Shown: one piece after another, positions 34,801-46,637 of the stretch
Layout: each line of letters starts with the position of its first letter
Position numbering within the stretch: the stretch's first letter is position 1
Assembly (NCBI RefSeq): GCF_036669915.1
Contig: NC_089313.1
Span: forward strand, 3,861,585-3,925,584
DNA: 64,000 nucleotides
Direction: 5' to 3'
Source of the DNA: Pocillopora verrucosa
Lineage: Eukaryota > Cnidaria > Anthozoa > Scleractinia > Pocilloporidae
Translations under genes and position numbers: made by a program
Notes under the pieces: generated by a model
Database searches by the model: none
Seen by the model: the letters and a program-made list of their open reading frames with translations, nothing else
Told to the model about the DNA's origin: nothing

Positions 34801-37800
34801 AGTTACAAGCCATTATGAGCACTTAGGTACATTTTACCAACAGTTTTATTGTAATATTGATTTGATGATACCCATTAATTCATCAGTAGAAACTAATGAC
34901 AACTAAATAATTTAAACTCATGAAATTTAAAGGTAGTGTATTCAGGGTGTTAAATTATATACAATACCTGTATGAATGAGCATGTGCTGTCGCAGATTGC
35001 TGGCATAATTAAATATCTTGCCACACACTTCACATTTGTGCTGCTTCTCCCCAGAGGCATGTTCTCTCATATGTCCATAATATGACCAGGAGCGAATATA
35101 AGATTTTCCGCAAATTTCACAGGTGTACTTGGGTTTACCATCATCTAAAAAATGGTTACCACAAAGCAATATCTAATTCAATAATTACATGTAAGACATG
35201 TAAGTCATTTTTTAGTATAAAATATATACAACCAGTACAATGTCCTACAATCAGCTTCATAAAAGGCAAAAAAAATTGTATTATTATAAAATCATTACAA
35301 GCTTTGCAGCAAAATTTAAAATGTCTAAAGTCGTATTGAGACTGTGGTATTTTTCTAATGCACTGGAACACATAGCACACAGGATGTGGGAATTCCATAT
35401 CCAGGTACATGCAGGCAAGTTTCAACTCCTAATGTGCCAAGTTGTATGCTTTAAAAGAACAAAATATGTTTACTTGTATGTCTAAAAAGCTAATCATAAG
35501 ACATTTAAAGGGACTTGGTTAACATACTGTTTAGAAAAGCATGCTTTTCCACACTTTGCAATACAAGCATAGTTTAAAAATGTCAACAGCTATATCAGCA
35601 GTGACTCTGTCCAGGCAATGGAAGAACAATCCAAACTTGGTTGGATAAGCTGTATCTTATACACATTTTGTAGGAATAATTCCCACTCACCATCGCCATC
35701 ATGTTCTTCCCCATCATGTCCACCTTCAGTGCCATCTGTAGGAGCCTCTATCACAGCTGGATGAACAGTGACAAGGGTGGCCCCTTGCTCTTGAGCTACA
35801 GCTGCAGCAGCTGCTTCTGCACTTGTGGCAGCTGCGATGATAGCTTCTGTGCTGGTAGTGAGGGTGCCCCCAGTTGTGGATACCCCTCCAGCATCTGTCT
35901 GCGATGAGGCCAGAGCTGACATTTGGGTAACATTCAGGGGCACTTGAATGGTTTGGCCACCTGGTAACTGAATTGTCTGGGTTGTTGCTCCTGGTTGTGA
36001 GGGGCTTATCTGGAAGACAAAGCAATAATGAGAAGACCACAACAGGATTACCTAGATTGGTAGAGTCAGGGTTTTCACCAAGAATAGTGTTGAGTGACCA
36101 GCAAGAATTCTCCATGTCTGAATAAAAATAGATTAGGCCATCAAAAGTTAACCAGAAAATTCTATGAACTAGCAAGAGAACTCTCTAAACAAAAGTGTCT
36201 TGTGAAACACCTGCCGATTGCCACACTACATCCTGGAAGGTCCAAGGTTTGCATACAAGACTAGACTGACATTCAAGGTCTTGAAGACACTGAGTAGAAT
36301 TTGCTGTCTTTGTAATGAAACATGTCTATTGTTGTATGGGGATGATAACCTGTGGGCTTCATCTACCACATCTTCAATGTCATGTGTTTAGTAGGAGACT
36401 ATTAAGAACTCACAAACTATTAAATGCAGTTGTAAAGAGTAGAACACCAGGATGCTGGTCCTAGTTTCTCAGTCTGGTTTTCAACTCAGAAGTCTATGAT
36501 CACTGGGGTGTGGAAAATCCATGGAGAAATCAACTGATAAAGCTACTCAAAGAGTACACTTTATATTGCCTAAAATATCAGGAATCACGAAACAACTAAA
36601 AAAAATTATCAATAAGTTAGTAACAGCTAAGAAATATACTGGAACTTTCAAATGCTAACCTGTAGGGTTGCAAGTGGCATTTGACTGAGTGTGGCTTGTA
36701 ATGAGTTCAAAGTACTTGAATCTGTTGATGTGACAATTGGAATAAACCGTGCCGGAGACTGATGTTGCAGGTACTGAATGTCGCCTGTTGCAGATTGGGA
36801 AAGGACCTGAACTGCAATCATTTCAGCCTGCATGGTGGATAACGTAGCTTGGTCCATCACCTGGGACAGGACTGATGTAGGAATAGTGGTAACATCAGTA
36901 GATGATGCTGCGAGGGAAAGAATTAAAAGAATTGAAAGAATTCAAGAATTATAAACAAGTAAATTATATTTTGACCTGTGAAGGATAATAGGAACTCAGC
37001 CCATAACAGAATGATAAACAAACAGTTGAAAGTTTTCCTTGGAACATCAAATGGAAACAATTTTTTTTACAACGGATTAAGAAACCATTTAAACGTTTTT
37101 GTTACAGCATTAAACGGATGCAAATTTTTTAAACGGATGAGCAAACTGCCTAAACATTTTACCAAAAGTGTTAAACGGATGCAAATTCTTTAAACTGATA
37201 AGCAAACCACTTAAACATTTTAACTAAAGCGTTAAACAGATGCAAATTTTTTTAAACGGATGAGCAAACCATTTAAATGCTTTCATGAACTGTTTAAACA
37301 GATTTAAACAGATAGTAAACAGTTTTGTTTAAACAGAAAAGCGTTAGTGTTCGTTTTCCCATGGAGGGTCACATATTCTCCATAATGTCCTCTATATAAT
37401 TATTTCCTAAGGTGCTGACAAGGAGAATTAAATTTTGTTTAACAGTCCACAACTTCTCTAGCTGGCAATCATTTCCATTTTATAGTGACCTCTCTGTTTC
37501 TGGGGACTATGAGGGGTTTAAGCCTTTACCCTAACACTAGTATGCATATTCTCCATACTGTTCTCTGTAGATCTCCTAAATTCTGACTGGGAGAATTCAT
37601 CTATCAATCAAGAAGTTCTGTAGTAGGCGATTGTTTCCTTCATTCTCACGACCTTAATTTTTGATTCAAGGCTGATACTTTAATGAGAAATTAAATGCAA
37701 GTCACTCTTGGGGGTCAAAAAGGTTAAATGAATGAATTTGACTTTAACCCTTTCACTCCCACAAGTGATCAAGACAGAATTTCTCCTTACAATATCAATA

Positions 37801-40800
37801 CAATATCAAGCAGGTAAGTGATGAGAATAGAGAAGAATATCAATTATGGGATTAGTTGATCCAATACCAAATTCTCTGAACTAACATTATAAGAATTGTA
37901 TAGCAAATAGTAAGGAGAATTATTAATTAGATCTTGGGAGTGAAAGGGTTAAAAAGAAAGACTGAAATTACCATTATCAATAACCATCTCTTCTTGAACT
38001 AGATTGACCTGTCCTTCACTGGAGGTAACCTCTGTACCACTACCTGCCTCCACTACTTCCAGGTATACTGCAGGTTGGTCTCCCTGTCCTGACTCCATGT
38101 TTGCTCCAGGCTGAATTGCCACATACAATGTTTGGGGCTGCTGTGTTTCAGTGTCATTAGCAGACGTTGTAATGTCTTGGGAAGCCACATCTGCCTCTGA
38201 AATGACTTCGCTTTCACCCTGGGTTCAAAAAATGTTTGAGACTAAATTTAAAGGCAATCGGAACTCATAAACAATTTAGTATGGTGGGCCTGTCACAATA
38301 ATTGTGATTGACCACAAACTACTTGAGAAAATCCATCTCAACCTTAACTCAAAGCCTTCAATGACAATTTTTTTACTGTAATATATTTCTTTTTAACCCT
38401 TTAACTCCTGTGAGTGACTGAGAGAGAATTTCTCCTTATAATAATTATTAATACAATATCATGCAGACAAGTGATGAGAATAAAGAAAAATATCAATTAT
38501 GGGGTTGCTAATTGATCCAATACCAGATTCTTCAAACTGACAGAATGAGAATCATTTGACAGATAGTAAGGAGAATTACTAATGAGATCTTGGTAGTAAA
38601 AGGGTTAAAGTTTAGCTTGTATAATTTCCAATAAAATAAAAAATATATGTTCTCTATCAATATTTTGCTTTGTCCATATCACTTTCATTGCAAAATGGTG
38701 ACTGATATGGAAGTTAGCATGGAGCCATGTCTAAGATTAACATACCTGATGGTCTCCTGTATTCACTGGGCCACCTGTGTCAGTACAGTGTTGTTCTTGT
38801 GGTTCTTGCTGCTGGTCAACTGCAGAAGTAGTTTTAGCAGCAGACAGAAAAGATTGATCTTGAGATTGTATATTAGAGTTTGCTGCATTTCCATCTGTTA
38901 ATACTGCTGTTGCTGCTGATTTCAAACAGACAATAAAAATGATAATTTTTAGGTAGGTAAAAAGCCAAGGGCTTTGTGTTAATAGTAAAAATGCATCCTT
39001 TATAAGGAAATAATAATTTCCTCGATGAAAGAACACACAGTTCACGGCTGCAGAAACTGATGGTCAGAAAATTTCCAAGATAACTAAGTAGGGTTGTGCC
39101 AACATCAAACTCAACTAAACATCTCCTGTTTACTAACATAAGCCCACTTCAAAATAAGTTGTTCACAACATCAGCCTATACATTGTAGCTACTTCAAGAC
39201 TACTTTTTGTCAACATCAATCCACTTTAAAACTAAATTTATTTTTATCAACATTGGCCTACTTCAAATCCTAAGAAAACCCTACTACCATTTCTTCTATG
39301 GTGCAAGTAATCATTAAAACCATTTCTGAAGTTTGAAAGACATGGGAAGGGATAGTCAGAATTAAACATTCTGGTGGCACATGGAGAGGTTCCCATAGCA
39401 CCCTGGAAGGTTCAGATCATTCAATAAGCGTTTCACAGGAAAATAAAATAATTCTAGGTTAGTCAGCCTTTTTATAATTTTCATAATTAAAACTTCCTGT
39501 AAAATTTTGTTACAATCATTGATTTTAGTTTGTGATTAGAATTGAATCCAGGTTAGTTTACCCTTTACTCAGGGTATTGCTCTGCTGCATTAGATGAAGA
39601 ATATGTTTCCACACATCTTTTGACCACATCTAAAGAGTGGTTTTTAGTGGTTTTTCAGATCTGGCATAGCACAGGTTCTTTCTGTTGTACCTTTAGTTTC
39701 CCTGTACACATGTTCAGATTGTACGCATATACCAGGCTTATCTTAAATAAACTTTTCATATTGAATGTCTCATGTGAGTGTTGTCATATCTCATTTTAAC
39801 TATTAAAGCACAACATTCAGTGATTTCAAATATGGGCCTTCATTCTATTCCGATTTCCACAATTTTGAGTCGCTACATTACAATGTTTTTAGTAAAGAGA
39901 GAATTCTGCAGACCTCAAAATATAAGGGTATTGAAACAGTCGGTAATCAATTATTCACTGAGTGAGAATATTCATTGCATAACCAATCCTGTGAACATTT
40001 TGAAATGTTTTTACTCTTATGCTTTCTTAGGTACACAACACACTTTGAATGCAATGGCGACCGGTCGAAAACTTCCCGAATGCTAATGTAGACTGACTTC
40101 GCACAAGATACGTTTCTTTAATCCTTCGTCAGTACTTTTGACTCCTTTTCGTCCAATTCAGTAAGGCTTACATTTGACGGCGCCGTTCGAAAATCAAAGC
40201 AAATATCCTCCTGCTCTGTTTAGTTGGGCGAGAAATACAACTCATAAGAATGAACAAAGGCAATTTATGGTTCATCGGTGTCGCTAATATCAGATCACCG
40301 CGCTGTGAACACTTTACGAATTTACACGGCAAGGGGAAACACGAACCGCATGTTGATGTCGTGTGTGGCCGTTCTTGCGAAACCTGCCATTCTTCCTTAG
40401 GAAAAGTTTCAAACAAGAATTACTTAGTCTACAAACAGATTTACTACACAGCCCGAACCGTTTATCGTTTGAGATACTTTTCGGAGGTTTCTTGAGCACA
40501 GAAAACTGCGAATGAGTGCGAAACAAAAGTAAAATATGGCGTCGACCGATATGCTGTTGTTTGAACTGGCTTTGAGGGAAACCATGCGATCAAACTTGGA
40601 ATTGGCCGGCTCCAAAGCATCATACCTTTCTGACTAACACAAGAAAAAATTACTTCGAAAGAAATAGCTCAAAAATAAGAAATAATCAGAGGAAGGTCAG
40701 CGGAAATCGTAGTATCTTCCACAAAATCCCGCTGACCCTCCCAAAACGACAAACAACGCTGTTTCGACCGCATGGATGAAGTGTGGGCTCGAACGAACGC

Positions 40801-41134
40801 AGTTTTGGCCAACTTTTATTTCGATGATGAACTTAATTATCTCATGGATCGGTTTAAAGTATTTCTCAAGAGCTGATATTTCGATGCACCCGATTTAAAC
40901 AAAAATCTAAAACGAAACGCTTCGTTTCTTCTTGTAACGGCATCAAGCGAATTTTGGCGGGCACGATGAGCGAGAGGTTTTTTAGATCTGAGAGCCTCTG
41001 GATTTATTTTTACAGGGTGAAAAGCCGTTATTGAAGTTACCCAGACTTACAGATGTACCCTCCTGTCGCAAAACCGAATAAAAATTTTAGTATTCAGCCG
41101 TCTTACCTTCTTCTTGAATGCTCGAGGACGCCAT
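28863..41134 (-). CDS. C2H2 zinc-finger transcription factor, 15 fingers
   Basis: Fourteen exons in order: 41134-41107, 38915-38746, 38218-37972, 36907-36660, 36009-35691, 35144-34968, 34445-34295, 33655-33459, 33140-32902, 32417-32237, 31660-31493, 30978-30713, 30051-29875, 29447-28863. They join in phase to about 1050 codons. Residues 1-337 are Q/T/S/acid-rich without a known domain (MASSSIQEE start; [13 protein letters not shown] near 245). Residues about 340-770 hold 15 C2H2 fingers with TGEKP-type linkers; two (CEVEGC, CDHEAC) have the 4-residue Cys spacing. The tail (about 780-1050) is rich in A, V, Q and acidic residues with [15 protein letters not shown] and ends [13 protein letters not shown]. 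It is expected to bind DNA in the nucleus, with activating flanks. I cannot match it to a specific vertebrate orthologue. Its last exon is the source of the duplicated exons at 44-50 kb. Confidence 0.9.
29534..29664. mobile_element. Hairpin MITE, family A, copy 2
   Basis: ATGTCAGTAT...GCACCTACCCCTCCCCTAAC on the left against (GGGGA)n GGTGCCAGTTTCTCAGATACTGACAT on the right; the outer 10 bp are perfectly inverted. The same family as 3562-3675. It lies in the last intron of the zinc-finger gene. Confidence 0.75.
30330..30450. mobile_element. Hairpin MITE, family A, copy 3
   Basis: TCAGTGTCTGG..GCGCACCTACCCCTCCCATAACCCAAC left and GTTGGGTTAGGGGAGGG..CTCAGATACTGA right. It lies between the last zinc-finger exon (12) and exon 13 of the C2H2 gene. 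Confidence 0.75.
37010..37340. repeat. Tandem repeat, about 61-bp unit
   Basis: Three to four degenerate units built of AAACGGATGCAAATTTTTTAAACGGATGAGCAAAC followed by TAAACATTTTACCAAAAGCGTT. The words TTTAAAC(G/A)GAT recur about every 25-35 bp. It lies in intron 3 of the zinc-finger gene and has no coding sense. Confidence 0.75.
37518..37735. mobile_element. MITE, family C
   Basis: CTTTACCCTAACACTAGTATGCATATTCTCCATAC start and GTCACTCTTGGGGGTCAAAAAGGTTAAA end; inverted orientation relative to 21732-21940. It lies in intron 3 of the zinc-finger gene. Confidence 0.7.
37744..37952. mobile_element. TTAA-ended MITE, family B
   Basis: TTAACCCTTTCACTCCC ... GGGAGTGAAAGGGTTAA, inverted relative to the copy at 10328-10526. 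It ends 20 bp from the donor of exon 3 of the zinc-finger gene. Confidence 0.85.
38393..38608. mobile_element. TTAA-ended MITE, family B
   Basis: TTAACCCTTTAACTCC ... GTAGTAAAAGGGTTAA with the shared interior GAGAGAATTTCTCCTTATAAT and TAGTAAGGAGAATTACTAATGAGATCTTGG. It lies in intron 2 of the zinc-finger gene. Confidence 0.85.
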
Positions 41135-43202
41135 TTTTCGGAACGAATGCACCCAGAATACCCTGCGATCTGTAAAATGAAAAATACTTGAAATTCAAAA
41201 ATTTGATTAATTGTTAGCATTGTTTCTATTAATAAAAAAAAAATGATATCTTCATATAATTTTTTTTGATTCTCTAAAACTTCCGAGGTTTAAGCAAAGT
41301 CAGGGGAAATGAAATCACCAGAAATTGTATTGAGGGAAACAAAAAGTTTTCTCTATATGTGGCCTGACAGCAAGTTTGGCGGGCCTCAATTAATTATTTG
41401 GCTTAAATTTTGTAAGTAAATAATTATCAATCTTTTATGTTGGTAATTTGCAATAATTTTTTTGACGATCGTTGCCTCTTTTTCACTTTTCTAGCCTACA
41501 AGAAAAGTGGTCAAAATGTGGTTGCGCCCCGTGTGCCAATTTTTTCGTTCGTACAACATTTTGACGTCATCGGTGACGTCTGTGATCCATTATTGAGAAG
41601 GCGCAGGGCAATATTAGAGATTAAAATTACTTGAATATGCTTATTCGGTGATTACCTGATGCACCTGATCCAAAACTTCCATGGAATTAAAGACTTAGCC
41701 GCAAATATCACAAATATCTCTACAATTTCTTTTTTTTTTAATATTCAAAAGTATTCGAGAAAAAGTAAGTTTTTATCTTTTTTTTTTCTTCCAGTCTCTT
41801 TTAGTTTTATTATTTTTTTTTTTTTTTTTTTTTTTCGTTTTGTGATATTTAGGAGTGTCTCGAGTTCCAGCCCAAAGGATAGTTAGGCGGAACAACAAGA
41901 CATTTTCGGCTAAGTGCGAACGACATCCAATCAGGTGACTCGACCCCAAGCATCTGCGGAGGACCACTTGACCTTCCTCGTCGGCGAGCCCGGGCACCAG
42001 TCTTCTTTCTACACTCATTCACTGGTGCACACTCTTGCACTGAAGTCTTCCTCTACCAAAAAAAGGAATGATGATGATGATGATAGTAGCAATGATAATG
42101 ACAACGATAAGAATAATAAAGATGACGACGATGAAAGTTATGACGATGATGATTTCAAATACATATTCCAGACCTGTGATGCGGGAACAAATTCCTTTGC
42201 TAAGGGATTCAGTCGAGAGGTCAGGCTCTCGCTTGTGGTATCTCGTGGGCTGTTGAAGAAACAAAAAGAAAATCCGTCATTTAACAACTATAGATAAAAA
42301 ATCTCCACACCCTTTGGGATCCCACACCCCTTATGACTGAAACTGTATAAAAATTGTTATCAGTTCCGTGGGATTTGGTACCTAATTAATTCGCTCAGAG
42401 CGACATCAACCATTTCGACTTTCCCGCCTCAGCCGATTGACGATTAGATCACGTGAAAACGAAACAAATTTTGCCGGGTAAAGTATTCAAGACATTTTCG
42501 TCGATATACATGAACACGTTATGAGAGTCACACTTTAACAGTCACGCTTTTAATAGTGCGTTAACAGTTTTTATTATCTAGATACTGATGAAATACCAGG
42601 ATTTTTCCTTTTACTAAAAAATCATATCTTCATCGCCCGTAGTGAAGATACTATTTTTATCTTTCACGTGTGAGAATATTGGTGTCGCCATGGTTACTAA
42701 CATGATTAGCCAATTACAAGAGAGCTTTCCGCTCAGGCGCGCGGCCGGTTCTTTTGAAATTTCATCAGTATCTATAAAGTAAACAGAACATTACATGGCC
42801 TCTTGGGGGTACGAATTCTATCTTCTCGTGCTGAGAGACGATAAAATTTGTATCCCCTTGCGGCCATGTAATATCCCCTATTTATTTTAGCAAAAGACAA
42901 CATGCTAATCCAAACGGGTTAAGTTGACGTTCCAAAGTAAATGTTTCAACAAAGCTTAGCTTTATATAAGTGATTAAAGTCTAAAATTCCCACTTTCAAG
43001 ATACCAGTTCTAGTTTGATAACAGAACAGCGCAGTTCTTCGCATAAAATTCACCCATTAGAATTTCAGAAAAGCTCAATTATGTTTCTTCGCCCTCAGTG
43101 TAGCCAGTGACAAAGCAAATTATTGTCTTCACCTTAAAAAGCTAAATATTCTACCCATTAGTATCAGAAGTTCCAATTTAAGTTCCACTGATTTCGGTTA
43201 CC
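41135..43202. other. Zinc-finger gene upstream region
   Basis: The promoter side of the C2H2 gene on the - strand. It contains poly-T at 41811-41835, an interrupted GAT microsatellite at 42070-42150 and a foldback at 42786-42873. The long + strand ORF at 41914-42297 is mostly the GAT repeat (Asp-rich) and is not called. Confidence 0.5.
42786..42873. repeat. Foldback element
   Basis: ACATTACATGGCC...GGGGGTACGAATTCTATC is inverted-complementary, with mismatches, to GATAAAATTTGTATCCCC...GGCCATGTAAT, meeting in a CTCGTGCTGAGAGA loop. The perfect outer part is ATTACATGGCC/GGCCATGTAAT. It is a MITE-like hairpin. Confidence 0.65.
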
Positions 43203-43385
43203 TTTCCTGCTCTGCAGGTGGTGATTTTATTCCCTGAACATCAGGGGCGACAGCATTCCCCTCATGATCAGAATGGTATTCATCTGAGGTGTCAACTTGG
43301 GTGTCAACTTGGAGATCCTCTTTTTCAGGACTCTGTGTATCAAACGAAATGAAAAGAGAATCAGAAAATGTTAGGTTTCTCTCCA
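43203..43385 (-). CDS. Possible exon of the duplicated locus
   Basis: An open stretch of about 61 codons starts ATG at 43385 (MERNLTFSDSLF) and passes an in-frame acceptor-like ACACAG into an acidic segment (SPEKEDLQVDTQ, DEYHSDHEGNAV), ending at a donor-like AG|GTAACC. A worn copy of the same segment lies at 48460-48575, with its own stops, so the unit belongs to the 43-50 kb segmental duplication. No domain is recognised. Whether it is spliced to anything is unknown. Confidence 0.3.
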
Positions 43386-44032
43386 TTTTTGTTCAAATGT
43401 ACAAAAACGTAAAATAAAAATCATTTTATCAGGAGAAAGGGCTGGGGCAAAAAAATAAATTTGAAACTTAAAAGTAACTTCAGGGTCATGTGCATTTTGT
43501 CAGTAATATTTTTTTTTCACATTTTAGACTACTTGTCTGAAGGTGCCTGTGTCAAACAAAGCAATAGCAAATTAACCATTTACACGGAAATTGACTCCAT
43601 CAGTCGCTGTTATTTTCTGGTGTATGAGCACATTAAGAACAGTACATTAACTTACATTTTCCTAGCAATGTCTATTTTACAATGATATCTGACCGACATT
43701 ATTAATATTCTGTCATCCGATATCAGATGTATTTTTTTCTTAGAAATCGGGGATACACCACCGGCTCGAAAGCGTTGATACGTAATCGATACTATTTATT
43801 TTGTTGTTGTTTATTTCATTTCGAGATGCCATTTCCCTTACAGTGACATATGAGCAATATTTTTTTCTTTCCAGATATCAGCAGCTTAGCTGCTCAAACT
43901 CTGAATATCTTCTGCTATTCACTTACGAGCAACGCGTGCGGGATTTTCACACAAAAATGTTATAAACTTTGCAGTTTACGACAGAATTCTCTTCTTATGC
44001 TGTGTTATCTCCCTGTTTTAGTGTATACTCAA

Positions 44033-44139
44033 ACAACTATTTACCTCTGTGTCGATGAATAGCAGTGGATATTTACCTCACCGCTTTAAGTCTCGGTAAA
44101 TATCCACTACTAGCCATATCCAATTCGGTAAATAGTTGT
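44033..44139. mobile_element. Foldback MITE at the end of the tail-repeat gene
   Basis: ACAACTATTTACC ... GGTAAATAGTTGT termini with an inner inverted pair AGTGGATATTTACC / GGTAAATATCCACT. A second copy is at 45370-45471, in the same place relative to the neighbouring duplicated exon. Its outermost base supplies part of the stop codon of the 348-codon model. Confidence 0.75.
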
Positions 44140-45257
44140 CAAATATCAACTTTGCAGCCCCACCCCCTTCCCAAATCCTGGCTCACCACGTCTCCGCTCT
44201 GGTCCAAACCATTTGAGTTCTGAACTGCAGCCTGCGTCTCAATCATTTCCTGGTCAGCAGCTTCAGTGGTAGCTTGAGCCTGCATTAGCGGCTGATCAGC
44301 GATATCTGGGATCTCTGTTGGCTCTACCTTCGACCCAGCGGTAGGTACTACCTCAGGCATGATGCTCACCACAGTCTCGACAACGGACTGGCCCTCATCA
44401 GCTTCTGTGACAAGATCCACTGAAGTTTTAGCTGCAGCGGTGGCTATAGCCTGTATTAGCTGCTGATCAGCGATAGCTGGGATCTCTGTTTGCTCTACCT
44501 TCGACCCAGCGGTAGGTACTACCTGAGGCATGATGCTCACCACAGTCTCGACAACGGACTGGCCCTCATCAGCTTCTGTGACAGGATCCACTGAAGTTGT
44601 AGCTGCAGCGGTGGCTATAGCCTGTATTAGCTGCTGATCAGCGATAGCTGGGATCTCTGTTGGCTCTACCTTCGACCCAGCGGTAGGTACTACCTCAGGC
44701 ATGATGCTCACCACAGTCTCGACAACGGACTGGCCTTCATCAGCTTCTGTGACAGGTTCCACTGAAGATGCAGCTGCAGAGGTGGCTTGAGCCTGTATTA
44801 GTTGCTGATCAGCGATAGCTGGGATCTCTGTTTGCTCTACCTTCGACCCAGCGGTAGGTACTACCTGAGGTATGATGCTCACCACAGTCTCGACAACGGA
44901 CTGGCCCTCATCAGCTTCTGTGATAGGATCCACTGAAGTTGTAGCTGCAGCGGTGGCTTGAGCCTGTATTAGCTGCTGATCAGCAATAGCTGGGATCTCT
45001 GTTTGCTCTACCGTCGACCCAGCGGTAGGTACTACCTGAGGCATGATGCTCACCACAGTCTCGACAACTGACTGGCCCACATCAGCTTCTGTGACAAGGT
45101 CTGCTGAAGTGGAAGCTTGAACAATGACACCGTCTTTCATGAGCTGCAAAGAAAGGGGTTAGTGATCACTAATCGACAGAAGGGGGTGGGGGCTATAATC
45201 AACAAAATACCCTACCTTGCATTTTTCTTCGGAACGTAAACTATCCATCATTTCCAT
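44139..45257 (-). CDS. Tail-domain repeat gene, five 57-residue repeats
   Basis: Exons 45257-45216 (MEMMDSLRSEEKCK) and 45143-44139 join in phase 0 across a 72-bp GT-AG intron to 348 codons. The second exon is a copy of the last exon of the C2H2 gene at 28863-29447 (shared [17 protein letters not shown] and ADQQLIQAQ, and the same TTTCTTTGCAG acceptor), but the motif [20 protein letters not shown] is amplified five times with a 57-residue (171-bp) period. The repeats are nearly identical at the DNA level, so the expansion is recent. There are no zinc fingers. If expressed, it would be a free acidic/Ala/Val/Gln tail that could compete with or modulate the zinc-finger factor; that is inference. 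The long frame without stops argues for a gene, the lack of transcript data against certainty. Confidence 0.55.
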
Positions 45258-45369
45258 GGAGTATAAATTGCTTGCCACAAAGTAGTGTAGTGACAAACAT
45301 CTTGACTTTAGCAAGTGTTTCAATTGATAGATAACGTCTGTGTTATCTCCCCGTTTTATTGTATACTAA

Positions 45370-45471
45370 AACAACTATTCACCTCTGTGTTGGCGACTAG
45401 CGGTGGATATTTAACTCACCGCTTTGTGTCTCGGTAAAAATCCACTACTATCCAATTTGGTAAATAGTTGT
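45370..45471. mobile_element. Foldback MITE, second copy
   Basis: ACAACTATTCACC ... GGTAAATAGTTGT with inner AGCGGTGGATATTTAACTC / GGTAAAAATCCACT. Placed like the copy at 44033-44139. In this unit translation runs through the MITE to a TGA at 45416. Confidence 0.75.
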
Positions 45472-46637
45472 TAAATATCAACTGTGAAGACCCCCCCGTG
45501 TCCTGGCTCACCGCGTCCCCGCCCTGCTCCAAAACACTTGAGTCCTGAACTGCAGCTTGCGTCTCAATTATCTCCTGGTCAGAAGCTACAGCGGTAGCTT
45601 GAGCCTGCTGGTCAGCAATAGATGGAATCTCTGTTGGCTCTACCTCCGACCCAGCGGTAGGTACTTCCTGAGACATGGTTTTTACCGCCGTCTGGACAAC
45701 AGACTGGCCCACATCAGCTTCTGTGACAGGATCCACTGAAGTGGAAGCTTGAACAGTATCCCCGTCTTGTATTAGCTACAAAGAAGGGGGCCACTTATCA
45801 CTAATCGCCGGAAGGGTGGAGGACTTTAGGGAATCATATATCATATGGCTTTCAGAGGGAACAGAGGTGGATCAGTTGACATAGTATAAAAGGAGGGAGT
45901 ACAGAATCAATGCAGGGAAATCATAAGAATATTACAGAGCCTTCTGGCTCCCACCTGAGGCATGGCGCTCATCGCCGTCACGACAATGGACTGACCCACA
46001 TCAGCTTCTGTGACAGGATCCACTAAAATGGAAGCCTGAACAATGTCTTGCACGTGCTGCAAAGAAAGGGGCCATTTATCATTAGTCGCTTGGTTTTCGG
46101 GGGTACAGAGGTAGATCAGTTGTCGCCAATAGATTATTAAGGGGGGCGTACAGAAAACTGACTGGTGAGTAACTACCAATACAGGGAAATCATTAAAACA
46201 TTACAGAGCTTTTTGGGAAGCAGGTGTATTTAATCGAAAACCAACCCAATTTCTTCGCGCCGTCCTCCTTCTCCCTCCGGCAGCTCGCTAACTAAGTTTC
46301 ATTTAGACCAAGCATCTTTGCCGTTTATCTCTCAGGTATCTCTGCCAGCATCTCTTAGAGTTTCGAGAGGCTCTTCACCAGAATTACTGCATTGACATGA
46401 GTTCTTAAAGCTTTTGGATCATAGTTTTGTGCGTATAAAAAATAACAAAAATATCATTTACACTGACAAGCAATCAGTGGTCAGACTGGAATTTGAGTCC
46501 TTGATTGTCGATTCTAACGGACGCACGATATGTTGACATTTTCTTTTGGTCTGTTTTTGACAAGCAAGGCAACCGAAAACAATAAGATACCCTACCTTAC
46601 ACTTTTCTTCGGAACGTAACCTGTCCATCATTTCCAT
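45416..46637 (-). CDS. Tail-domain paralogue without repeats
   Basis: Exons 46637-46596 (MEMMDRLRSEEKCK), 46056-45955 and 45775-45416 join in phase 0 to 167 codons. Exons 2 and 3 are both copies of the 5' part of the C2H2 gene's last exon (xVQDxxVQAS...DPVTEADVGQS), each with the same CTTTGCAG/CTTTGTAG acceptor. The C-terminal 25 or so codons (NNYLPNW...) come from the MITE at 45370-45471. Exon 1 is nearly identical to exon 1 of the neighbouring 348-codon model, so whole units were duplicated. It may be a real short protein or a decaying copy; the phases remain intact, which slightly favours a gene. Confidence 0.42.

Noticed and set aside
41914..42297. 127-codon Asp/Asn-rich + strand ORF
   Set aside because: Most of it is an interrupted GAT microsatellite; no start context or domain.
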